Part shown: piece by piece, positions 12,801 through 25,899 of the stretch | How positions within the stretch are numbered: position 1 is the first letter of the stretch | Layout: each line of letters begins with the position of its first letter | Translations under genes and position numbers: made by a program | DNA from: Ophiocordyceps camponoti-saundersi (nom. inval.) | Taxonomy: Eukaryota > Ascomycota > Sordariomycetes > Hypocreales > Ophiocordycipitaceae | Direction: 5' to 3' | NCBI GenBank assembly: GCA_003339415.1 | Contig: PDHQ01000136.1 | Location: forward strand, 24,586 to 88,585 | Length of the DNA: 64,000 nt | Notes under the pieces: generated by a model | The model's input: the letters and a program-made list of their open reading frames with translations, nothing else | The model's database searches: none | What the model was told of the DNA's origin: nothing

Positions 12801-12997
12801 TAAAATCCCTCGATCGATCTTAAATTATAGGATTAGATTAGATTATATAGGGTTATACGTTAGGGTATTAGTAGTCGTGATCCCTTTTATATTAGTCTAA
12901 TAGTAAGTCTAATTATAATAATAATTCCTCTAAGTTTTTCCCTTTTTCCTCCTATTCCTTGTCTCCTTATGCCTTGTCCTCTAACGCCTATCTAACA
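12801..12997 (-). repeat. Gypsy-A1 5' LTR
   Basis: It is 197 bp and matches 2104-2300. It keeps the plus-strand end CTAACA, so the sense start TGTTAG is intact. Several unmutated TG dinucleotides remain inside it, for example in CCTTGTC units. Confidence 0.9.
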
Positions 12998-13186
12998 CGG
13001 GCTTAAAAAATATATACCCCGCGATATTTCTTAAGGTTATATCTTTTAAAGGAAAAGATATTATAGCTAATAAGATTATTAATTTTTTAAGCGTTTAAAG
13101 CTTTAAAAAAATACCCTAGGATAGTAATTTTTCTTTTAAACTAAAGCTTAATAAAAAGCGCTATATTATCCTTTTCCTTCTATATA
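12998..13186. other. Unidentified sequence between Gypsy-A1 and the gag-only element
   Basis: It continues the target sequence interrupted by Gypsy-A1 (see 608-2103) and is interrupted again at 13187 by the gag-only LTR element. A plus-strand frame runs across it with stops only as TAA/TAG. No domain was recognised. Confidence 0.4.
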
Positions 13187-14963
13187 TAATAGTCTCACTA
13201 AGGCGACTATAAAAATAAGCTAAAGTAGTATTATAATTAAAGCTATTAAAGAGAGGAAGGAGAGGGGAGAGAAGCCCCCCTCCTAAGCTAGCTATATACT
13301 ACGCGTAATAACTAAGCGCTATTAGGAAAACCTAAATATATCCGCTATAATCCCCCCTATCTAGCTATAATTAGTTATAGACTAATCCCTTATATAGCCC
13401 CCTCTTTAGGCTAGCTAAGGAGATAGGAGCGTAGGACGAAAAAATTACGTATTACTATACTAGCGAGATACTCTATATAATCCCTAGCTAATAGCTTAAT
13501 AGCCTCCGTAAAGATAAGGATAAGAGGGCAGAAAAGCTTCCTTATAGCTTAAGGAATTAAACCCTAATTTTTATAAGGAAGATTCTAATAAGCTTAGAAT
13601 TATAGCACCGCTTAAGGTAAGAAAAGATAAACTTATATACTAATAGTAAAAACTTATTTATATAGCTAGTATATAAGATTAGATAGTATTATATTAGTTA
13701 TAAAAAGCTTCGAGAATACCCTAATTATAGTAAATAGTAAAGCTAGCTATATACTTATTATTATATATTACTAGCGTTAGTTTATAAGCTAGGGCGTAAT
13801 ACGATTATAGTATATATTTACTAATAAATTTACGCGCTTAAGCTACGCGCGGACTATCCTTATATAAGGTAATATAATAAAGCTAGAAATTACTTAAGCT
13901 ATAATATCTAGCGTATATTTATCCCTCCTTACTTATTATCCCCTTAATTAAAACTCTTTAAAGCTATACTTAACTTACTTACTTTACTTATATCGAGCCT
14001 TAACTTTAATACCCTTATTTACTTACGAAGTTTTAAATAGTTACGCTTAAAATAACTAATTTAGTTATAATAATAGTAACGCTATCGCTTAATAATATTT
14101 AAAGGGCGAGAAATTATAAACGAAATATTTATTAAGTTAGCTATAAAGGGGGGCGGTAAATTAACTAGCGCGTTAGGAATATTCCTAGAATTAAATATTT
14201 TATTAAAGCCCTAAAAAAAGCTAATAAAAGCTATATATATTATAAGCTAGTTTTTATAATCTAAACGCTTTTATAACTCCTTATATAGCTTAGATAAAAA
14301 TAAAATAATCTTAGTATAATTAAACTAATATAATAGCTTAGCTTTAAAAAGGGAAAACTCTTACTTTATAATATATTCTCTAAGGGCCTCTAATAGCCCC
14401 TAATATATCCTAACTAGGGAAAAACTTACGTAGCGCTCCTTATAACTCTCCCTAAAAAGCTTAGAGATATATACTAAAAAAGCTTTAAGCTAAAAAGAAA
14501 AATCTATAGCTATAGTAATATATAAAAGGAATATTTACTAGAAAATACTAAGATAAGAAAAGATATAATAAAACTAGGACTTAGGATCCTTAATTATAGC
14601 TCCGTTAATAGTAAATTTAGTATATATAGCGGCTAGCTAAGAATCTAGGCTAGAATAAGCTAAGAGCGGCTTTAATATAAGTAAAATTTAATAGCGTTTT
14701 ATACTAAAATCTTACTTTTACGTTTCGTTAGCGGTAAAAGGAGCTTTAATTAATATAATAGTTTTACTAAAGTAACTATAAAAATAAGCTAAAATAGTAT
14801 TATAATTAAAGCTATCGAAGAGAGGAAAGAGAGGGGAGAGAAGCCCCCCTCCTAAGCTAGCTATATACCCCGCGCGATAACTAAGCGCTATCGGGAAGAC
14901 CTAAATATATCCGCTATAATCCCCCCTATCTAGCTATAATTAGTTATAAACTAATCCCTTATA
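13187..14963 (-). mobile_element. Gag-only LTR retrotransposon, copy 1 (1.78 kb)
   Basis: Two 208-bp direct repeats (13187-13394 and 14756-14963) enclose about 1.36 kb. The flanking 5-mers are ATATA and TTATA, an imperfect duplication. On the minus strand the LTR starts TATAAGGGATTAG (ancestrally TGTAAGG) and carries a GATTAGT..ACTAATC hairpin. The interior holds one gag-like frame with a knuckle and no trace of protease, RT or integrase. The same structure at 43980-45754, in opposite orientation, shows that this is a defined family rather than a chance deletion product. Confidence 0.85.
13395..14755 (-). pseudogene. Gag-like frame of the gag-only element, copy 1, RIPed
   Basis: The minus-strand frame is collinear with the better-read copy at 44190-45544. 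The zinc-knuckle position is at 14037-14078, again with Cys and His codons turned into Tyr and with the ISYFKRNY-type tail preserved. It is a nucleic-acid-binding Gag by inference. No enzyme motif is present. RIP stops disrupt it throughout. Confidence 0.7.
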
Positions 14964-17265
14964 TTATATTATAAAAGTAATATTAATAAATAAATTATAA
15001 GGAATATATATTATAATATACGGATATAAAGTAATATAAGGCGATATAATATATAAGCTAATTTCTAAGTAAACTTAACTTAAATTTAATTCGGGGCTTT
15101 TATATAAAGGGGATATAAATATAAGTTAATTAAAATAATTATAGCTTATAAGGGAGATTAATAATTATATTATAACTATTAATCGAAAGTAGTATATAGG
15201 GGCCGGTTTATTAATTAAGCTTTTTTTAAATATAAACTTAGCTATTAAAGGGTAGCCTTAATATATTAGATATATTAGGTTTATTTTTTATAAATAAAGT
15301 ATTATAAATTATCTTTTAAGTATAAAACTTTTATAATTTAGATATAGCCTTTTAAATAATAATAGCGTGTTTAAAAGTAAAAGGGGTTAGTATAAAGTTT
15401 AGGTAAACTTATAAATACGCCTTAAAGATAAAGAGTATAAAGATAAGTTTATTTAGTTTAGTAATATTATTAATAGCTTTAATTATTATTTATAAAATTA
15501 AGTCCCGCTTAATATTAAGTTAAAGTTTATTTAAGATTATTTTATATTTTTATTAAAGCGGAGTATAATATTATTTAACTTTTCTTACTAACTAATAAGC
15601 TTTAATAAGGACCTAAGTATATATAATCTTTAAAATAGTAGCTTTAGAATAGAATACTTATAAGTTAAAATTCTTATTAATATTATATTAGATAAAATTT
15701 AAAAGCTTAAAATATATATTAATTTATATAAGTTTTAAAATATCTTATATATTTTTAATAAAAAGGAATATTAAGAAATAAATAGCTTAGGAACTTATTA
15801 CTTAATCGATAATATAAAGTATAATACGCTAGTTAATATATAAGATATTAATAATAACTTTAAAGTTAAAGTCCTTATTATCTTTTAATTAGAATTTAAA
15901 ATATTATAGCGCTAAGCTTATAAGTTAATATTATTAGTAAATTTTAAATATAGCTTTAATAGCTTTAATATCTATATTATAACTAGCTTAAGTAAAAAGA
16001 TAGTATAGTTAAGGGATACTTAGGTATTTAAATCGCTTATAAATTTACCGGATTTCTTATTCTATAAAGTATAATATAGCTTTTTTAAATAAAGAAAAGA
16101 AAAACTAAAAATAGCCTTATTTATATATAATAGGGACTTTAATTATTTTATATATAAGGTAATTTAAAGTATTACGGAAAAAGATACTAAGCTAGTTTAT
16201 ATCTATAAGGTAAAGAAAGAATAGTATTTATATAGAAAAGATATAAAAAGTAATCTTTCTAACTAAGGTTTTAACTACCGCAGAGCTAATAAAAAAGATA
16301 GTTTATTTTTCTCTAAACTTAATATTAACTTAACTAGTAGTTAAGTTATTAAGAGAAAGGGATAAGATTAAAGCTTATAATATTTTAAACTAAGATTAGC
16401 TTAATATTAATATTAATATTATACCGGTATTAATTAAGATTCCTTAGAAGGTTATTTATAAGTATTAGTTAATTAATATAAACTAAGAAATAAGCGCGGT
16501 AAGAGGTACTAGCTTATAAAAATTATTTCTAGTTAGAAAATAAAAATATACTAATTAGTAAAATATATTAATATTATAAAATAATATAGAAAATATTTTA
16601 TTAACTTTTATAATTTATAATATATTTATAATTTATATTAGCTATATAAATATAAATATATAATATAATATTTTAGGTAATTCTAAAGTTAAAATTATCT
16701 AGCTATTACTATTATTATTATTATCTTTTAGTACCTTTTTTAATTTTTTTAAAGTTAGCGATATAAGCGTTAAAGTTAATATTATTACCCGTAAATTTAT
16801 AATAGGCGAGGAATAAGCGTTAAATAAACCGTTATTCTTTTTTAATATATTTAGATAACTAATATCTTATTTTTCTATAAATAAAATATTTATAATTTTA
16901 AAATATATTTAGTATAAGAGTATAAGTAAAATTCTTATAAGTATTACCTTAATATTAAGTTAGACTTTAGTTAAGGGTTTTCTAATACTAATAATTAAGG
17001 TAATAGGAACTTAGCGAAGTTATAGTAAGCGGGGGCTAAGCTTAGATAAGCTATTAAATATATTATAAGGCGCTAAACTATTAGGTAAATATAGTTTTAA
17101 GTAATAAATAAAAGTTAAATATAAAAGATTTAATATTTTTAATAAATTAAAAAAGAGTAAATTTAAGTTTAAAAACGCTTTTATAAATATTAATAAAAGA
17201 TATCTATAATATAGCGTTATTAGTATAATTAGGTTTAAGGGCATATTAATAAAAGTTTAATTTAT
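14964..17265 (+). pseudogene. Unidentified RIPed coding-like region
   Basis: A single plus-strand frame can be followed for several hundred codons from about 15150 to 16460, with stops only as TAA/TAG at places compatible with mutated Gln codons. Residue composition is Lys/Asn/Ile/Leu rich. I could not match it to a transposase, RT or host protein family. It is probably the continuation of the element interrupted by Gypsy-A1 and the gag-only element. The 3' part (16460-17265) is more degraded. A 74-codon minus-strand open frame at 17020-17244 is Leu/Ile-rich noise. Confidence 0.4.
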
Positions 17266-17280
17266 TAAATAGCTTTTATA

Positions 17281-17881
17281 TATATATATATTATATTACT
17301 CTAGTAACCTATATAGGTATCTAAGTATATAATCGTTTAATAAAGAGGAAAAACCGGAGTGCCTAGGGGAAAACCCCTTACTTAATATATTTAGCTAGCT
17401 TATAAGCTAATTATATTATATTAGAAAGCTTAATCGTTATAGGAAATATCTAAAATTACGCTAATCCTAAGCGAGAGGTACCTATATTTCTTATCGCACG
17501 TCTTATCTAAATTCTAAGTAATTCTAATATATATATCGGCAGATACCGTAGCGAAAATATATTATTTTATAATCGTACTTTATTATTAGATTATAGTCGC
17601 TATTAAAAGGGACCTATTCCTCTAATAACTTACGTTATCTAACTATACCCTTACCCCGCGCTTTACCTTACCTAAGCCTCGGCCGGGTTACCACTCCTGC
17701 CGAGGGAGGGAAGGAGCCCGGTAAGGTTACTACTCCTACCGGGGTTATGCCGGGGTCGGACCGTACCCCGGCTATATAATTAGGGTAAAAAAACACCCGT
17801 GCCCTCCGCCGGATTCGAACCGACTGCCTCTCTTATAAGAGACTAATATCTCTAAACGCTTAACTACTACGCTAGGAGGGC
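17281..17881 (-). mobile_element. SINE B (tRNA-derived)
   Basis: It has the same structure as SINE A, on the minus strand. The tRNA-like head ends at 17881, the B box is kept, the 3' hairpin motif GGGGAAAACCCC (complement strand) is at 17366-17377, and the AT tail is at 17281. An exact 15-bp target-site duplication TAAATAGCTTTTATA flanks it (17266-17280 and 17882-17896). Several unmutated GCAC sites survive. Confidence 0.92.
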
Positions 17882-17896
17882 TAAATAGCTTTTATA

Positions 17897-19383
17897 AGAT
17901 TTTATAAAGCTTATTATTAGGGAATAAAAAGTATATAAATAAGTATATAATTATTATTTAATCTATATAGTAATAAAAGTAATTAATATTTATATTAAAA
18001 TATTTTTATATTTAAAAATATATATTATAAAAAGTTAAGGATTAGGTAATATAGTTTAAATAATAATATTAAGCTTATCTTAAAAAAATACGTAAAAGAA
18101 TTATATAAAAATATAATAGATAAATTTTTAAAATATAATAAGTATTTATTAGGATATAAATCTTATTATTTAAAAAGTTATATAGTTTTCTTATATATAA
18201 AGTATTCTTATCTTAAACTTTTATAAACTTAATAATAATATTTACTTTAAGTTTAATATATATATTAGGAAATTTTAATAAGGGAAAAGTAATAAATATA
18301 ATAATATTAAGTATTAGTTTATTTTAAGAGCGAAAATTTTTTAATAATAATCCTTTTTAATATTAGTATAAATCTATCCTTATATCTAAATAATAATCTT
18401 AGCTATTAATTTTAAGCTTAGCTATATTTATAGAGAGATCCTTAACTTAAGTATTTAGGAGGGACTAGGCCCTTAGGGTAATAGCTTCCGGATCTTTAAA
18501 TTAGTATATTATAAGTTCTTATATAAGTTAAACTTAAGTAAAGGTTTCTAATAATAAAGCTTAGGTATTAGGTAAATCTTAGTAATTTTAAGTATCTAAG
18601 CTTAGTTTTTATTAAAATACTTATAATTATTATATTATAAATTTAGTAATATTCTAATTTAATTTTATTTTAGTTTCTAAAAATAACTTTTTAGGGATTA
18701 TAAGTTTAGGTTTAAAGGAGGTTTTTTTAAATACTTAAAATAGCTATACTAAGAGCGTACTTAAATTTAAAAAGTTTTTTAGTTCTTTTAAGGCGGGTTT
18801 TTTAGACTTTTTAATATAAATATTATATTTAATAAGGAGGCTCCTAATAAGGTCTTATATAAAAACTTATCTTATTTCCTATATTTTTACTTTTTAGCTA
18901 TTAAAATATTATTAGAAAATATTAAATAAGGTAAGATTAGAAAAGTATTTATCGCTTTTAATAAATAAGATAAATCTCGCTATCGTAAGTTTAATTATTT
19001 CCTAATTCTTATAATCTCTTAAAACTTTATTATCTTATTAGTTTAAGTTAAACTTATTCTAATATTATTTTAAAATTTTTATATATCTAAAAGCTTCCTA
19101 AGTTAACTAATTATAATATTTTAAAAGTTCTATCTTATTTTTAAGGGGGGTGCTTATTATTATAAGTAATAGTTTGAACTAGCTTTAGATTAATTTTATA
19201 AAATATTTAAGTTAATTTCTTTAAGAGTTTTAGAGGAGGTTTTATATAGTATTATATTAACTTTTTAAAATTAATTATAACTTACCTCTATATAGTTACT
19301 TTTATAAGAGTTTATTATTAAAGTTAATTATTCTATTCCTTATTAATTTATAGTTAACTAAGTTTTAACTATTAATTAATATT
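17897..19383 (+). other. Unidentified RIPed region
   Basis: Continues the sequence split by SINE B. A plus-strand frame around 18440-19140 shows protein-like composition (Ser, Leu, Lys, Phe) with TAA/TAG interruptions only, but no recognisable domain. The rest is AT-rich without features. Confidence 0.35.
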
Positions 19384-19806
19384 AGTTAGCTTTTATAATA
19401 TATATATATAAGTTAATAAAAATTATTATTATTAAAAGTATATTTTTTTAATTTTTAATAATTATTTATATTTTATCTATTAAGAGGATTTTAAGTTTTA
19501 CTTATATATAAATTATCTTTATATATATTCCCTTTTTTATCTTTTATATATACCCCCTTTTTTATACTTAATATTAGATTAAGTATAACCTAATCTTTTC
19601 CCGAAATTATTCTAATATTAACTAGGAGTTTATTAAAGCTCTTATCTAAAATACTATAATAAAAATACTAACAAAACTTACCTTACTTCCTATTACCTTA
19701 CTTTCTTATAATATATCTTACGTAATATACCCCTTTTTCTCTATTTAGCCTATATATAGATTTCCTCCCTCGCTTATATAGATTACTATTATATTTTAGC
19801 ATTTCC
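19384..19806. repeat. 425-bp dispersed repeat, copy 2 (LTR-like)
   Basis: Matches 183-607. This copy keeps a little more C and G and the CA-type end TTTTAGCA, so it was less heavily mutated. Confidence 0.6.
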
Positions 19807-20362
19807 TATAATACCCTAATCTTTTATATTATAGAAATAAATATATTTCTTTACTAGTATTTAATATATATTCTTTATTATTTATATTCCTTTTAAGCTT
19901 ATTTTGCTTATACTTAGTAATTAAGCAAGGTAAATAATAAAGATTATTATATCTATAGCTTTTAGCTTATAGTATATTTAAGAGAGTTAATTACTAGTCC
20001 TAGGATTTAAAAGCTACTAATCCTTAAAACCGGCCTATAAGCTTAGATATCTTATTATAGCGTTAGACTATATATTTAGGCGATATATATAGCGTTAAGC
20101 TTACTATTTATAGCCTTTATTTACCTTTTAACGATAAAAGGCGGCGTAAAAATTAGTAAAATAATAATTAGATATTAAATTAATATTAACCTAAACTTAT
20201 TAATAAATTAGTAAGAAAAAGGTATTTACTAAACCTTAATTATATAAGTTTTTAAAAGTAAAGAAATAATTTAATTATAATAGCTATTAAAAGAACTTAA
20301 TTATACTCCTTATTACTTATATAATAAATATATATTCCTAACTAAAAAAGAAAAGTTACTAA
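19807..20362. other. Unidentified RIPed sequence
   Basis: AT-rich stretch with no motif, repeat or frame that I can name. It ends at the solo LTR starting at 20363. Confidence 0.35.
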
Positions 20363-20868
20363 TATTAGAATATATATATCGCTAGCTATTTAAGAATATA
20401 ATACGCGTTAAATACGCGTAGTATATATCGTAAAAATTATTATTTTTATATAAATAAAATAAGAGGTTAGGAATATATATAAAAAGGAGTCGAACTTAAG
20501 ATAATACTAATTTAAAACTAGCGTAATCTTAATATAACGCGCGATATTAATATAATAGAAATCTTTAAGTAATAAAGAGGGTAGCTAGGATATATATATA
20601 ATATATTAATCTTTCTATATATTTTTTAGGAGAGTAGTTATAAATAGAGTTATTAAGATTAATTATTCGTAACTTAATTAGCTAGAGTATATAGTATAGG
20701 AAACAGACTATTCCTTAAGCTATATAATCTAGATAAGTTACCTAAACCTTATTATCTAAGTTAATATATATATATAAAGTTTCTTATAATACTTAGTTTA
20801 ATTATTATAATAAGAATAAAATATAATACTAGCCTCCTATTTAGCTTAGGAAGGATACTTAACTAATA
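20363..20868. repeat. Probable solo LTR, family C, copy 1 (506 bp)
   Basis: It matches 39938-40159 joined to 62383-62695. This copy is therefore uninterrupted and shows where LINE-alpha copy 2 went in. It starts TATTAGAATATA (ancestrally TGTTAGAATATA, a common copia-like LTR start) and ends TTAACTAATA (ancestrally CTAACA). No internal region or second LTR was found next to it and no clear target-site duplication was seen, so solo LTR is an inference. It carries two ACGCGT sites 11 bp apart. Confidence 0.65.
20403..20419. promoter_or_regulatory. Paired ACGCGT sites in LTR family C
   Basis: ACGCGT occurs at 20403-20408 and 20414-20419, 11 bp apart start to start, and the same pair is kept at 39978-39994 in the other copy. 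ACGCGT is the known MBF (MCB) cell-cycle element in fungi. Its function in this LTR is only inferred. The motif has no CpA and so would survive RIP. Confidence 0.4.
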
Positions 20869-23800
20869 ATTATTTATTAGTATTTTTAAATTATATAAAT
20901 AATTACTAATATTTCCTTTTTAAGTATTAAGTACTTTTATTCTAAATTAAATAAATAAAATAATATCTATATAATAATTTTTACGCTTAACAAATTAAAA
21001 TCCCTAATTAATATACCTTCTAAGTAATCGTTAAGTTAGTAAAAAATAATACTAGTACTAATATCTAATATATTAATAGCTAAATAAAACTACGTATTTA
21101 TATATACTAAAAGTAATATTACTTTAAATAGCTTAATATAAAAATTATAATACCTCTAACGCTTTAAAAGTTTAGTTTAGTTTATTATATTAATATATCT
21201 CTAACTATACTAATTTATAGCTTAATAAAGTTATCTTATTTATCTTTTTAAAAAATACTTCCTTAATAATTTAGGCTTAATTAGCTCTCCTTAGTATAAA
21301 TTATTAAAGAAATAAAGTTAACTATAGAACTATTTAAACTTCCTCCTATTATTATAAGAGGTGCTATATAAAATACTCTCTTAGTTAAGTAAATCTCTAT
21401 TAATATTTAGTTTCTAAATAAAACTTACTAGCTTCTAACTTAAACCTAACTAATTTAGCTATATTATTAAATAATTTTATTTTCTTACTTATAAGACTAA
21501 TTAGCGCTTATATTACTTTAGGGAAATACTTATATTAGAGGAAATTATAATATTTATTAAAAATTTTACTTTTAAGGTTATAATTATTAATATAAATAAA
21601 TATTAATATTAAGTATTTTATAATAGAGCTTAGTAGCGTTTAGTATTTAATCTTATCTGCTAATATTAATTTACTAAACGCGATATCCTTATACCTTATT
21701 TATATAAAAGGGGCGCTTATTAGTCCTTATAATATATTAATATATTCTTATATATTATTAAAGGCGGTAAAGCTTATTTTATATATATTCTCCGGCTATA
21801 TTAAAATTAACTAAAACTTATTAAATATATTTAGTTAAGAGAAAACTATTAGCTATTTAATATATACTTAGTTTAGATTAACTTTTAAGTTATAATATAA
21901 ATATCTTAGTTTTATTATATTATTATTAATATTACGGTAATTATAAACTATTCTCTAAGCTGCTAAGTTTAGCGGGTATTTTTTAATAAATAAGGTTTTA
22001 GCTACCTATTTTATATTATTACTAATAGGCCGAATAATATTTATTTTTTTCTATTATTAGGAATACCTTATTTATAAAAATTTATTTAAGCTTATTATAT
22101 TTTATTTATTTAAATATAGCTAGCGTTACTCCTTTTTTTAATTTAATTTAATAAGTAATTAGTTATATAGGCCGAATCTCCTTAAAAGTAGAAATAAAGT
22201 AGTCCTTATAAGTAAAATATAATTTTTAACCCTCTCTCTTTATTTTTCTATCTTAATATAATCTCTTAGTATAATAAGGCTTTATTTAAACTATATATTA
22301 ATTTCCTTAATTAGGGTATCCGATAAAAGGCGAATAACTAAGTTTAAGGTAATATTTTTATAAAATATAAGTTTTAAAATACCTATTATTATAATATTTA
22401 CTTATCCGAAATATAATATATAGTTAATATTATTTATCTTATTACTTATTTCTATTTTCTCTTAGTTTATTTAAGATTAAGGGTATTTTAATAAGCTTAT
22501 TATATTTAATTTATTATAATTACGGATTACCTTTTCTATATTATTCTTATCCCTAGCTATCTTATTTTCTTTAAAGTTAGCTAATTTTATTTATAGTAAC
22601 TTTTCTACTCTTTTAAGCTATCTTAAATATTTAAGTAATTATCTATTTATTAACTCCGGTTTCTTTACTATCTATTTAAAACCTACTACCTTATATATAT
22701 TCTTCTATATAAACTTAAGTAATATTACTTTTACTTACTTACTAATAGATATTATTAGCCTTCGCTAGATTTAGGGCTATAATATTTTATCTGCTTTTTT
22801 CTATACTATCTTTAGCTACCCCTCCGCCTAGCCTTTACGGGAGGTAGCTATTATTTTTTTAGAGAGTCTTACTTTACCTAAAAAGCTAGTTATTTAATAA
22901 TAGCGAATTAGATATCCTTAACCTTTTTTAAAATAAGCTTATTATCCTTAATAAATATAATCTTATCTTTTTTATTAGCGATTACTTATATAATTTTATT
23001 TTCTTCGTTAGCGATTACTTTTAAATATTTAGGGGCTTACGGCGTTTTCTTATCCGGCTTAAATAAATTAAGTGCTAGGAAATCGGAATAATCTAAATAA
23101 TATTTTCTAAGCTAATAATCTCTAATTATTCTTTTAAGTAATATTTTATAGCCTTAATATATTTTAGCTATATATAGCTTAATAAAATATTTTAGTTATT
23201 ATAATCTCCTAGTATATATACTTTTATATTAGCTAGGATTTTTATTATAATTACTTAAAAGTAAGTAACTTTTTTAATAATTATAAGTTTATTATTCGCT
23301 ATTCTAACTACGCTTAGTTAGGGTAGCTAAATTATAGGGAGGGTATTAAGCTATAAAAGCCTTATTAATTAGATTTACTATAATGCCTCTAATTAATATA
23401 TTAATAATATATTAATAACTTTTAATATAGCTTTTAATATATCTTAGTATTAATAAGACCGCTTTAGCTAGCGCTATAATATTTCTTTAAATTACTTAAT
23501 TTAAAGTATTATAAAATAAAATAATCGCTAGCGGGTTTTATAATTTTAATAATTAGATAAGATTTATAATAACCTTTTTACTTTTTAAAGACTTAATTTT
23601 CTTTTTATATTATATTAGTTTATTAAGTTATATATAAGTTAATAAAATAACTTAAAATAATTAAAAGATATTTAATATTATAAGAGTATTTTTTAACTTA
23701 TCTTTTAGTTTAAATAGCGAGATATCGTATTCTTTTAAAGCTTGAATTTTCTCTAATTTATATTACTTTTTAGCTAATTTAAGTTTTAAAAGTAAGTCTT

Positions 23801-25504
23801 AACTTTAACTTCTAAGGGTAATAATTAAATAGTTAGTCTTAAGATAAGTTTAGGAGGGATTAGTATATCTCTTAAAGTTAGATCTTCCCTAATATTATTA
23901 TTAGGCTTTATACTTAGTATAACTAAGCGGTAGCGAATCTCTTACTTTAGTTTATCTTACTATAGTTTATCTAAGTTATTTAAGTTAAATTTTACTTTAA
24001 GGCGTAGTTTAGTTACGTAGCCTTATATAAGTTAAGAAATTAAGACCGCTTTTTTTTTCTAATAAAAGGTTTAAATATTAAGTTTTTAAGTAATATAAGT
24101 TTATCCTTATATAGAATTAATATTAAGCGTAGTAATATTTAAAGCTTTTCTATTTAAAGTTTTTATTATAAGTAATATTAATAATATCCTTATTATATAT
24201 TTTACTAATAATTAAATATTTATATCTAAACTAATAATTATTAAATTCTTTATAGATAGTCTTAAGCTAGTATTTTACTATAGTTACTAGCGTTTTTATT
24301 TTTTTAATCTCTTTTATATAAGTTTCCTAATAAGTTTTCCGCTATTAAACTACTTTTTTATTAAATAAAGCTATTAATAAATAGTTATAGCTTATATAGC
24401 TTTATTTATTATATTTAAAATATTATTATAAATCTAAGTTAGGAGGTTAGTATTTAAGTTTTATACTTAGTAGTTTAAAGGCTTAAAGCTATTATAAAAA
24501 ATTCTATATTATATATTTTTAATTTTACGCTTAAGTATTAGTTTATCTAAGTATACTTTATATAGTTAAATATCCGCTAATAAAATAGCCTCTTAAGTTT
24601 TATAAATATTTACTTAACTTACTTATAATTATAATATTAAATTATTTTATTAGTCTAGCTATCTTAGTTATTATCTTTTATTACTTAGCTATTACTTTTT
24701 CTAGATTTATTTTTATAGCTAGCACTCTATTAGTATTTTTCTTAATCTTCTTAAATATTATATTACGTAAGTTATATATAATAAGTCGAATATTAGACTA
24801 AGTTAAGCTTATTATTATTATTAATATCTTTTACTTACTATTAATATAAAGGCGCTTAATAATAGCTTACTTATATTATTTATTCTTATTTATATTTTTA
24901 ATTATCCGATTTAAAAAATTAGTAAGAAAAATTTATTAAGTTTCTAATTTTACTTAATTATAAAAAGCCTTAGCTTATTTTATATTATTAGCTAATAACT
25001 CTCCTTTCTTATAACTAAACTTATATACTTTTATAATAAAAATACTCTCTATAACTAAGTTTACCTCCTTAAACTTATTTATAAATAAAGTTACTAACTC
25101 CGACTAGGTATAATCTTTATTATTTAACTTATTATATTAGTTAGCAGCCCTCCTAGCATAGTAGTTAAGCGTCTAAAGATATTAGTCTCCTATAAGAGAG
25201 GTAGTCGGTTCGAATCTAGCGGAGGGCACGGGTATTTTTTACCCTAACTATATAGCCGGGGTACGGTCCGACCCCGGCATAACCCCGGTAGGAGTAGTAA
25301 CCCTGCCGGGCTCCTTCCCTCCCTTAGCAGGAGTAGTAACCTAGCTAAGGCTTAGGTAAGGTAGGGCGCGGGGTAAAGGTATAGTTAGATAATATAAGTT
25401 ATTAGAGGAATAAGTCCCCTTTATTATTATTATTATTTATATACTAGGGGCCTTTATAATATCTAAAGCTTTTATAATATATTAAGTAGGAAAAATCTCT
25501 TAAA

Positions 25505-25521
25505 GTAGGGCAAAACCCCCT
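25505..25521 (-). other. 3'-end hairpin of LINE-alpha copy 1
   Basis: GTAGGGCAAAACCCCC (plus strand) can fold with GGG pairing CCC around an A-rich loop, in the sense strand GGGGGTTTTGCCC. The equivalent in copy 2 is at about 62279-62290. LINE-beta and the SINEs have a similar GGGG-TTTT-CCCC hairpin near their 3' ends. Confidence 0.5.
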
Positions 25522-25679
25522 AACTATAAAGGAAAAGCTTACTATACGCTTATATAAGGGTATAGCGGTAGTTAGCGGCGGTATAGTATAATAAGCTTAC
25601 TACCTAAAGGTAGTCTCGGATAATATAAGAAAATAAGGTAAGGAGGGGAGGGTAGAGAAAGGAAAGTTCGTAAAGTATA

Positions 25680-25800
25680 GGGCGGAAAGAGCGGGGTAAT
25701 ATAGCGTAGCGGCGTAGCGCGGGGCGGTGCGGGGCGGTATAGGGCGGTATAAAATAAGGCGGTACGGGGCGGGGCGGAGGAAGGAAAGTCCGAGAGGGGG
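25680..25800. repeat. GC-rich CpG minisatellite in the LINE-alpha 3' region
   Basis: It is built on degenerate GCGGGGCGGTA units, about a 10-bp period, with four or more G-runs on the plus strand. The corresponding block in copy 2 is at about 62035-62125 (GTACCGCCCC units) and differs in length. It contains CpG but hardly any CpA, which explains why it stayed GC-rich in RIPed DNA. Confidence 0.75.
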
Positions 25801-25899
25801 TAAGGTAAAATAGCGGGGTAGCCGCTTTATTATATATTAGTAATTAAAAAGGGGGGGGGCTATATTTTTTTCTCTTTTACCTCCTTTTTCCTTTCCTCT

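Larger units (their letters stand above)
2104..12997 (-). mobile_element. Gypsy-A1: full-length Ty3/gypsy retrotransposon, RIPed
   Basis: The element is bounded by two 197-bp direct repeats (2104-2300 and 12801-12997) and a 4-bp flanking duplication, CGGG. Read on the minus strand the order is 5' LTR, Gag with a CCHC knuckle, retropepsin-like segment, reverse transcriptase, RNase H and integrase. Integrase after RT is the Ty3/gypsy order. All frames carry many TAA/TAG stops from RIP, so it is dead. It contains SINE A. About 3 kb of sequence beyond the integrase and before the 3' LTR is unassigned, which makes the element unusually long (about 10.3 kb without the SINE). A partial second copy lies at 20869-34084. 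Confidence 0.9.

Noticed and set aside
17020..17244. 74-codon minus-strand open frame
   Set aside because: Almost pure Leu/Ile/Asn/Tyr from AT-rich sequence, overlapping RIPed DNA with no start context or domain. It is a chance frame.
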